Assembly (NCBI GenBank): GCA_027024125.1
Contig: JALVSV010000360.1
Coordinates: 1-11,531 of the forward strand
Length of the DNA stretch: 11,531 nucleotides
Origin: Methylothermaceae bacterium
GTDB lineage: Bacteria; Pseudomonadota; Gammaproteobacteria; Methylococcales; Methylothermaceae
Direction of reading: 5' to 3'
The notes below the pieces were generated by a model, which did not search any database, had not been told where the DNA came from, and worked only from the letters and a program-made list of their open reading frames with translations. This document shows, in pieces, positions 6,035-11,531 of the stretch. The position numbers and the translations under genes are program-made. Each line of letters opens with the position of its first letter. Positions within the stretch are counted from its first letter, which is position 1.

Positions 6035-8634
6035 AATTCGTGTTGAAGATCTCATTCTGGGCCATCCGTCATCCGTTGTGGATGATGCTGCTGCTCCTGG
6101 CAACATCGGGGCTCAGTGCCTATTACGCCGCCACACACCTGAAGGTGGATACCGATACCAACAAAATGTTGGACCTGGATCTGCCTTTCATGCAGCAACG
6201 AGCCCGGATCGAAAAACTGTTCCCCCAGGACAAGGACGTCATTGTCCTGATGATCGAATCGGAGGTACCTGAGATCTCCGAGGTAGCGGCAAAACGATTG
6301 ACATCCTTGCTGGCCACAAGGCCCGATGCGATCCATTCGGTCTATCTTCCCACCATAGATCCTTTTTTCGACCGCCAAGGGTTGCTTTACCAGGAACTGG
6401 ATCAACTGGAGAGGCTTGCCAACGACTTGGCCAGGGCCCAACCTTTCATCGGCCGACTGTATCACGATTTCAGCCTGGGCAATTTCCTTTCCCTGCTGAC
6501 CCAGGCGCTCGAACATCAAAACGACATGCCGGTGGACATCGACCCTGTGCTTGCGCGCATCACCGATGTCACCGAGGCGTTACTGGACGACCACCCCACT
6601 CTTTTGTCATGGCGTGACCTGTTCTTCGAACCCCGATCCAAGGTCGGCCATACCCTGCAATTTGCGGTGGTGGCCCCGGTGCTCGACTATACCAGGATGC
6701 CTGCGGCCGAACTGCCCATCCAGGTCATCCACGACGCCATCGACCATGTCAGGAACATCGACGGCGTCCCGATCACTGTCAGGATCACCGGTGAACCCGT
6801 CTTGGAATATGATGAATTGATCAGCATCGAAAAGGGAACGGAATATGCCGGAATCGTCTCACTGATTCTGATCTGCTCTGCTTTGCTTATCGGTTTCCGC
6901 TCATGGAAACTGACCATCGCCACCCTGATCACATTGACCTTGGGACTGGCCTATTCCCTCGGATTCGCTTCCGTGGCGGTACCGGCCCTCAACGTCATTT
7001 CGATCTCCTTTGCCGTTCTCTATATTGGGATGGGGGTGGATTACGCCACCCACCTGGCGCTACGCTACCGGGAATTCCTGCTGGAGGATCACACTCCCAA
7101 CGATGCCCTGAGACACAGCCTACGCAGTGTTTCCCCGGCCTTGATCTTGTGTGCCCTGACCACCTCTCTGGCCATGTTTTCCTTTATCCCCACCGCCTAT
7201 CGTGGCATTTCCGAGCTGGGCATCATCGCAGGCGGGAGCATGTTCATCGTGGTGGCGGTCACCATGGCAGCGGTGCCGGCACTGCTACGGTTGATGCCAT
7301 TGTTACCGGCTCGACAATGGCGCAGAAAGACTACCCGGTTCTTTTTGCCCGATTCCATTGCCTGCCTGCCTTATCGGCACAGCCAGGGAGTTCGGCAGTT
7401 CACCCTGCTGTTGGCACTGGCAGGTCTCGGAGGACTGTGTGGGGTGTATTTTGACTTCAATCCGATCAATCTGCGCGACCCCCACAGCGAATCGGTCCAG
7501 ACCTTCAAGAAACTTCTTGGCACCAAAGAAACATCCCCGATGTATCTTACCGCCCTGGCGGATGGTGAATCCGAAGTCCACCTGCTGGAGCACCGTTTCG
7601 AATCTCTTGAGACGGTTTCTGCCGCAGTCTCGATATTCGATTTTGTACCACCGGAACAGGAAGAGAAACTCCAGATCATAGATGAGATGGCATTGCTGCT
7701 CGGGCCACAACTGGATCAACCATTGCGTCTCCAACCAGGTACCACCCGGCTGCAAGAGGTCCAACAATTTCACGAAGCCATAGGGAAACATCGAGGAACC
7801 GATCCGGAGATCCGTGGTCGACTGATGAACACACTCGATCGTTTTATCCATCGATGCAGGCAACTCCCACCCTCGCAATGCCAGGATCAGATCGACCACC
7901 TTCAATTCAGCGTGTTGGCCACATTTCCCATGACCATGGAAAAGCTTCGCCTGGGACTGGAAGCCACTCCTTTCGGACTGCAGGACCTGCCGCCAAACCT
8001 CAGGCAACGCTGGGTGACACCATCGGGCATCTATCGTATCGATCTCTTTCCGGAGCTGGATCTCAACGTTCTGGATCATATGATCGAATTCGTGGAAGAG
8101 GTCCGTCAGGTCTACCCTGAGATAGCAGGATTGCCTGTCAGCTACATTGAATCGATGCGGGTCATCGTCGGCGCTTTTCAACAGGCGTTCGCCACTGCAA
8201 TAGTCGTCATCTCTCTATTGCTGCTGTTCATTCTCAAAAGTGCCCGAGATACCCTGCTGGTGCTTCTGCCTCTGGTGTTGGGCGCCATATTGCCAGGTGC
8301 CGTGTCTGCCTGGGCCGATCTTCCGTTCAACTATGCCAATATCATCGCCCTCCCATTGCTGTTCGGCCTGGGTGTAGACAGCGGAATCCACATGGTGCAT
8401 CGAATCCACGAACTGCCCCCTGATCGCTCCGTACTCACCACCAGTACCGCACGCGGCATTTTTTTTAGCGCCCTGACAACCCTGTGCAGCTTCGTCAGTC
8501 TGGCCTTCATTTCACATGTCGGCATCGCCAGCCTAGGCCGGCTGCTCGCCATTGGCCTGAGCGTGACCCTGATCTGCACCTTCTTCATCCTGCCAGCGTT
8601 TGCCGTCAAACAATCCAACCAGCAACCAAAGTAA
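6028..8634 (+). CDS. hpnN: Hopanoid RND-family transporter HpnN
   Basis: Inner-membrane RND/MMPL-type exporter; family members are needed for hopanoid localisation to the outer membrane. The protein is 868 aa, a typical length, with the duplicated RND layout. One N-terminal helix (about 12-35) is followed by a large periplasmic domain (about 36-270) and helices at about 275-292, 296-318, 322-343, 369-388 and 397-420. The second half repeats this: a helix at 458-478, a second periplasmic domain (about 479-712), then five helices at about 716-737, 741-761, 765-788, 812-832 and 840-860. The matching motifs GMGVDYATH (D338) and GLGVDSGIH (D784) sit in the fourth helix of each half, where RND proteins carry their proton-relay acids. 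The ATG overlaps the hpnG stop by 7 nt. Helix limits are by eye. Confidence 0.95.
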   Translation: MLKFVLKISFWAIRHPLWMMLLLLATSGLSAYYAATHLKVDTDTNKMLDLDLPFMQQRARIEKLFPQDKDVIVLMIESEVPEISEVAAKRLTSLLATRPDAIHSVYLPTIDPFFDRQGLLYQELDQLERLANDLARAQPFIGRLYHDFSLGNFLSLLTQALEHQNDMPVDIDPVLARITDVTEALLDDHPTLLSWRDLFFEPRSKVGHTLQFAVVAPVLDYTRMPAAELPIQVIHDAIDHVRNIDGVPITVRITGEPVLEYDELISIEKGTEYAGIVSLILICSALLIGFRSWKLTIATLITLTLGLAYSLGFASVAVPALNVISISFAVLYIGMGVDYATHLALRYREFLLEDHTPNDALRHSLRSVSPALILCALTTSLAMFSFIPTAYRGISELGIIAGGSMFIVVAVTMAAVPALLRLMPLLPARQWRRKTTRFFLPDSIACLPYRHSQGVRQFTLLLALAGLGGLCGVYFDFNPINLRDPHSESVQTFKKLLGTKETSPMYLTALADGESEVHLLEHRFESLETVSAAVSIFDFVPPEQEEKLQIIDEMALLLGPQLDQPLRLQPGTTRLQEVQQFHEAIGKHRGTDPEIRGRLMNTLDRFIHRCRQLPPSQCQDQIDHLQFSVLATFPMTMEKLRLGLEATPFGLQDLPPNLRQRWVTPSGIYRIDLFPELDLNVLDHMIEFVEEVRQVYPEIAGLPVSYIESMRVIVGAFQQAFATAIVVISLLLLFILKSARDTLLVLLPLVLGAILPGAVSAWADLPFNYANIIALPLLFGLGVDSGIHMVHRIHELPPDRSVLTTSTARGIFFSALTTLCSFVSLAFISHVGIASLGRLLAIGLSVTLICTFFILPAFAVKQSNQQPK

Positions 8635-8638
8635 ATCC

Positions 8639-10030
8639 ATGAGCTATTCCATCACCAAACTGATCGAACAACACCGGGGAGAAAATTTCTCCCTCCACGA
8701 ACAACACCTCAACACCCAGATGGTCCGGGTCCTCAGAACCATCGGTTACGATCGCCTCTACACCCGGGCCCAAGGGCCCTACCTCTACGACGAGGAAGAC
8801 CACCGATACCTGGACCTGCTGAGCGGATTCGGTGTCTTCGCCCTGGGACGCAATCACCCCACCGTGAAAGCTGCCCTGAAAGAAGTGCTCGAACTCGATC
8901 TGCCAGATTTGGTACAGATGGACGTCTCTCTGCTCTCGGGCCTGCTGGCTGACAAACTGGTTCGGCTCACCCCGGAACCACTCACCAAACTGTTCTTTTG
9001 CAACTCAGGAGCCGAGGCCGTGGAGGCGGCCATCAAATTTGCCCGCTACACCACAGGGCGCAGCCGTATCCTTTACTGCGAACACGCCTTCCATGGCCTG
9101 ACCCTGGGAGCACTTTCCCTCAATGGAGAAGAAATCTTCCGCCAGGGATTCGGGCCCTTGTTACCGGACTGCGAAGCCATTCCATTCAACAATCTCGAAG
9201 CACTGGAACGTGCGCTGCAGACCAAAGAAACCGCTGCTTTCATCGTCGAGCCGATTCAGGGCAAGGGGGTCAATCTTCCCAGTGATGACTATCTGGCAGA
9301 AGCCGCCAGGCTGTGCCGCCAATACGGCGCCCTGTTCGTGGCTGATGAAATTCAGGCAGGACTGGGCCGCACCGGCAAATTATGGGCCATCGAACACTGG
9401 GGAGTGGAGCCCGACATGCTGCTGATGGCCAAGGCCCTGTCTGGTGGCTTCGTGCCCGTGGGGGCGGTCGCCATGACTTCACGGGTGATGGACCGGGTAT
9501 TCAACCGTATGGACCGGGCGGTCGTTCACGGTTCCACCTTCTCCAAGAACAATATGGCCATGGCGGCAGGGCTTGCCACCCTGGAAGTGATCGAAAGCGA
9601 GAAACTTCTGGATAATGCGGCCCGTCAGGGAGAAGCGATGCTGACCGAGCTGAATCAGCTGGTGGAACGTTACGAATTCTTCAAGGGTGCCCGTGGCAAG
9701 GGCCTGATGATCGCGCTGGAATTCGGCAAACCCAAGAGCCTGAAGCTGAAGACCGCCTGGAATCTCCTGGAAACCGCCAACAAGGGGCTGTTCAGCCAGA
9801 TGGTGACGATCCCTCTGTTCAAGCGCCACAGCATCCTCAGCCAGGTGGCCGGACACGGAATGAATGTGGTCAAATTTCTCCCTCCCCTGGTGATTTCAGA
9901 TCATGATCGTGAATGGGTGGTGGAAGCCATGGATGACGTGCTTGCAGAATGCCACAAGGTGCCCGGCGCCATCTGGGATCTAGGCAAAACGCTGGCAGGG
10001 CACGCCATCAAGGCTCGTAAATCTGCCTGA
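8639..10030 (+). CDS. hpnO: Hopanoid aminotransferase HpnO (class III, PLP-dependent)
   Basis: Aminates the open-chain ribosylhopane aldehyde to give aminobacteriohopanetriol-type hopanoids. The protein is 463 aa of the acetylornithine/ornithine aminotransferase fold. The cofactor phosphate loop NSGAEAVEAA has G124-A125-E126. DEIQAGLGRTG (D236) contacts the pyridine nitrogen. AKALSGGFVPVGA carries K265, the Schiff-base lysine. HGSTFSKNNMAMAAG supplies the cross-subunit threonine region. The start is the ATG at 8639, 4 nt after the hpnN stop; an in-frame TTG at 8600 inside hpnN is rejected because the extension is low complexity and poor. The ribosome-binding sequence is weak (AAAGTAAA), so translation probably depends on coupling to hpnN. 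It is the last gene of the operon. By sequence alone it could be an ornithine-type aminotransferase, but context makes HpnO far more likely. Confidence 0.93.
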   Translation: MSYSITKLIEQHRGENFSLHEQHLNTQMVRVLRTIGYDRLYTRAQGPYLYDEEDHRYLDLLSGFGVFALGRNHPTVKAALKEVLELDLPDLVQMDVSLLSGLLADKLVRLTPEPLTKLFFCNSGAEAVEAAIKFARYTTGRSRILYCEHAFHGLTLGALSLNGEEIFRQGFGPLLPDCEAIPFNNLEALERALQTKETAAFIVEPIQGKGVNLPSDDYLAEAARLCRQYGALFVADEIQAGLGRTGKLWAIEHWGVEPDMLLMAKALSGGFVPVGAVAMTSRVMDRVFNRMDRAVVHGSTFSKNNMAMAAGLATLEVIESEKLLDNAARQGEAMLTELNQLVERYEFFKGARGKGLMIALEFGKPKSLKLKTAWNLLETANKGLFSQMVTIPLFKRHSILSQVAGHGMNVVKFLPPLVISDHDREWVVEAMDDVLAECHKVPGAIWDLGKTLAGHAIKARKSA

Positions 10031-10148
10031 TGGGCAAATCACCTGATCACTGGAGAAGTTATTTTGATAACAACCATACAATTCCAGGTTGCTGGCAGAC
10101 ATAACGTATTGCGGATCACGCCCCGGACTTCCGATAAAATGCCAACCC

Positions 10149-10317
10149 GCCAGGGCTCCGTCATCTATTCGTACCCGGAGCAGGTGATCTGCTTCGAAAA
10201 ACGCCGTGAATACTTCCCTGTAGGCTCCACGCCGGCCTCCCTGCCGGCGAGGCTTTCGAATCAGACCACCTGCCCCTCCAATCAATCCTTTACGTGTTTA
10301 GATGACGTGGTCCTGGC
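10149..10317. repeat. About 169-bp nested imperfect palindrome between hpnO and copC (repeat/MITE-like or structured RNA)
   Basis: Three nested inverted pairs share one centre. The outer arms, 10149-10173 and 10291-10317, begin GCCAGG / CCTGGC and contain CGTCATCTA / TAGATGACG. The middle arms, 10181-10199 and 10254-10272, pair 17 of 19 positions (CAGGTG..TTCGAAA with TTTCGAA..CACCTG). The innermost hairpin is CGCCGGC / GCCGGCG at 10230-10236 and 10243-10249. Two outer-arm mismatches would be G-U wobbles in plus-strand RNA. No T-run follows, so it is not a simple terminator. From memory, the inner stretch near 10203-10226 (GTGAATAC, TCCCTGTAGGC) resembles dispersed intergenic repeats of gammaproteobacteria, but this was not checked. 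Open readings across it on both strands look like translations of the palindrome. The rest of the 10031-10378 gap shows nothing I can name. Confidence 0.7.
10230..10249. repeat. Central 7-bp perfect hairpin of the palindromic element
   Basis: CGCCGGC (10230-10236), loop CTCCCT, GCCGGCG (10243-10249). The stem is entirely G-C. Competing pairings exist nearby: AGGC 10222-10225 with GCCT 10235-10238, and GCCTC 10235-10239 with GAGGC 10249-10253. Only a short TTT follows, so it is not a convincing terminator. Confidence 0.6.
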
Positions 10318-10378
10318 CAGCCCGCAACTACCGATCTCTTTAAACCATTTTTTCTGTTTCGACCATTGAGGAACACAG

Positions 10379-10741
10379 ATGCGCCAACTTATCCTTATTG
10401 TTACCATGGTTTTTGCCTTAATGCTACCTGCCCTGTCTTCCGCCCATGCAGTAATCGTCCAGTCATCGCTGAAAACTTCCCCGCCAAGCCCCCATCAGGC
10501 CAGCGAGATTCATCTGTTTTTCAATTCGGACATAGAGCCCGTGCTTTCCATCGTCAACCTGGTCAGCAAAGGGGATCAAAAACGCCCTCTGCCCATACGT
10601 TTGGGTGAGAAAAGAGGTGAAATCCTGGTGGAACTGCCCGCCCTGCCACCCGGAGACTATGCCTTGCAACTGAAAGTGTTCGCGGCAGACGGGCACCTGA
10701 CCGAGGATATACTCGAATTCACCATCCAGGAGGAAAAATAA
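10379..10741 (+). CDS. copC: Periplasmic copper-binding protein CopC
   Basis: Small periplasmic Cu(II)-binding protein of the CopC/YobA family, thought to hand copper to or from CopD. The protein is 120 aa. Residues 1-22 are a signal peptide (MRQ, a hydrophobic core, then ALSSA), cut so that H23 becomes the mature N-terminus. The known CopC Cu(II) ligands are the N-terminal His plus an Asp and a His near the C-terminus; here H23, D104 and H106 (in AADGH) fit. The mature protein contains no methionine, so the Met-rich Cu(I) site of Pseudomonas-type CopC is absent. The start ATG has GAGG (10368-10371) 7 nt upstream. It lies 348 nt after hpnO, so it is probably a separate transcription unit, and 4 nt before copD. 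No convincing promoter or copper-regulator site was found. Confidence 0.9.
   Translation: MRQLILIVTMVFALMLPALSSAHAVIVQSSLKTSPPSPHQASEIHLFFNSDIEPVLSIVNLVSKGDQKRPLPIRLGEKRGEILVELPALPPGDYALQLKVFAADGHLTEDILEFTIQEEK
10728..10733 (+). promoter_or_regulatory. Ribosome-binding site of copD within the copC 3' end
   Basis: A full consensus AGGAGG lies inside the last codons of copC, 12 nt before the copD ATG at 10746. The spacing is longer than ideal, but no closer in-frame start codon exists. It suggests that copC and copD are translated together. Confidence 0.55.
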
Positions 10742-10745
10742 CACC

Positions 10746-11531
10746 ATGCCGACGACTGTCACCGGCGGCTTGCAGGGGCTGGCCGATTTCCTCGATTCCT
10801 TCATGGGCGGCTTCGGTCTAATCAGCTTCTCTATCGCCCTGGGATCGCTGATCTGGGTTGCCTTCATCCTGAAAGCCCTGCCTCTTTCCCGGGACGATAA
10901 AGATCTGCTAAGCAGCCATTCCCTGCGTTGGCTGTCTGCCAGCGCTTACGTTTTGGCCGCCACTCACGCCATTACCATCATCGCCAAGGGTGTCGTACTG
11001 AAGGATACCCTTGGGTACCTTCCTCTGGAGGCCTATATGGGCACCACCCAATTCCAGGCGGGCATCGTGCGAATGTCACTCAGCCTGGGATTGGCCATGA
11101 CTGGCAAAAGATTGCTCAACAGGCAACACAGCTTTTTGCTGTACGCCTTGGTGTGGGGACTGATGGCAGCAATCGTGGTCACCGGTGCATGGCTAACTCA
11201 TGGCGTGGGACGGTTCGAGAACCGCGAACTATTGATGGCACTGACCATCGTCCACCAGATAGCAGGCGCAATCTGGTTTGGCTGCGTGGTGCAACTGATA
11301 GTGTTCTGGCGCTGGGTCAAACGGCATCCACAGGAGCAACCGTTGTGGCCCCAGGCTCTCCGTCGTTTCTCTATTCTGGGCGCTTCGTCCGTAGCGGTGA
11401 TCCTACTGACAGGCATCCCGTTGGCCTGGAGTTACGTGGATAATCTGGTGGCTCTGATAGGAACCGGTTATGGCAGTCTGCTTTTGATCAAATCGACCCT
11501 GCTGTTGACCGCTCTTGGTTTGGCCTGGATC
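10746..11531 (+). CDS. copD: Copper resistance/uptake membrane protein CopD (3' part missing, runs off right edge)
   Basis: Polytopic inner-membrane protein of the CopD/YcnJ family, the partner of CopC in copper transport across the inner membrane. 262 residues are visible and the frame is open to the edge. Hydrophobic helices lie at about 22-44, 62-82, 107-118, 130-152, 162-188, 208-228 and 241-262. VTGAWLTHGVGR (145-156, H152), the helix with H170, and the TGIPLAWS...GTGYGSLLLIKSTLLL stretch (222-254) match the CopD domain. It starts 4 nt after the copC stop with AGGAGG upstream, so it forms an operon with copC. The visible histidines are candidate copper ligands by inference only. A fusion to a further C-terminal domain cannot be excluded because the end is not in view. 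Confidence 0.87.
   Translation, partial: MPTTVTGGLQGLADFLDSFMGGFGLISFSIALGSLIWVAFILKALPLSRDDKDLLSSHSLRWLSASAYVLAATHAITIIAKGVVLKDTLGYLPLEAYMGTTQFQAGIVRMSLSLGLAMTGKRLLNRQHSFLLYALVWGLMAAIVVTGAWLTHGVGRFENRELLMALTIVHQIAGAIWFGCVVQLIVFWRWVKRHPQEQPLWPQALRRFSILGASSVAVILLTGIPLAWSYVDNLVALIGTGYGSLLLIKSTLLLTALGLAWI

Noticed and set aside
7303..8181. 292-codon open reading on the minus strand opposite hpnN
   Set aside because: It lies fully antisense within the second periplasmic domain of HpnN and shows no family motif.
8600..8638. Longer hpnO beginning at TTG 8600
   Set aside because: It overlaps hpnN by 35 nt; the ATG at 8639 is well placed just after the hpnN stop and gives the expected family length.
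10052..10074. Terminator after hpnO (GTTAT-TTTG-ATAAC small hairpin)
   Set aside because: A 5-bp A/T-rich stem without a following T-run is too weak.
10109..10138. Possible copC promoter TTGCGG-N18-GATAAA
   Set aside because: Both boxes are weak matches with non-optimal spacing, and it would place the whole palindrome in the leader. Not strong enough to annotate.
10064..10369. Open reading of 101 codons on the plus strand between hpnO and copC, starting at TTG
   Set aside because: It runs through the nested palindrome, starts with a rare codon, and its composition looks like translated repeat sequence. No recognisable domain. An overlapping minus-strand reading (9980-10285) fails for the same reason and cuts into hpnO.
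1..11531. CRISPR arrays, tRNA or rRNA genes, insertion sequences
   Set aside because: No regularly spaced direct repeats, no tRNA-like folds or conserved rRNA segments, and no transposase reading frames were seen.

Overview
This window is a hopanoid (bacterial pentacyclic triterpenoid) biosynthesis and transport locus, followed by the start of a copper-handling copCD pair. Gene content, a eukaryote-like single-enzyme squalene synthase, HpnO, and copCD nearby suggest a gammaproteobacterium, most plausibly methanotroph-like (Methylococcales or similar). That placement is inference from protein families; there is no rRNA or other phylogenetic marker here.

Layout. (1) Positions 1-1936, minus strand: hpnH (radical SAM adenosylhopane synthase) followed after 12 nt by hpnB (hopene-associated glycosyltransferase), which runs off the left edge. 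(2) Positions 1937-2234: a divergent intergenic region with a perfect 8+8 bp palindrome (1994-2014) and a good sigma-70-type promoter (2134-2162) facing right. (3) Positions 2235-10030, plus strand: a tight five-gene operon sqs - shc - hpnG - hpnN - hpnO. shc/hpnG and hpnG/hpnN each overlap by 7 nt, and hpnN/hpnO are 4 nt apart. (4) Positions 10031-10378: a 348-bp gap holding a nested imperfect palindrome of about 169 bp (10149-10317), the least explained structure in the window. (5) Positions 10379 to the right edge: copC (complete periplasmic Cu(II)-binding protein) and copD (partial membrane protein).

How the genes work together: Sqs condenses two farnesyl diphosphates to squalene, and Shc cyclises it to hopene/hopanol. 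HpnH adds a 5'-deoxyadenosyl group to give adenosylhopane, HpnG removes adenine, and HpnO aminates the opened ribose side chain to give aminobacteriohopanetriol-type products. HpnN, a 12-helix RND transporter, is expected to move hopanoids toward the outer membrane. HpnB has no settled role. The locus therefore covers the route from farnesyl diphosphate to amino-hopanoid plus export. The hpnCDE squalene genes common in other bacteria are absent from the window and apparently replaced by one sqs gene.

The systems are known families. The items most worth a second look are the nested palindrome upstream of copC and the palindrome in the divergent promoter region.
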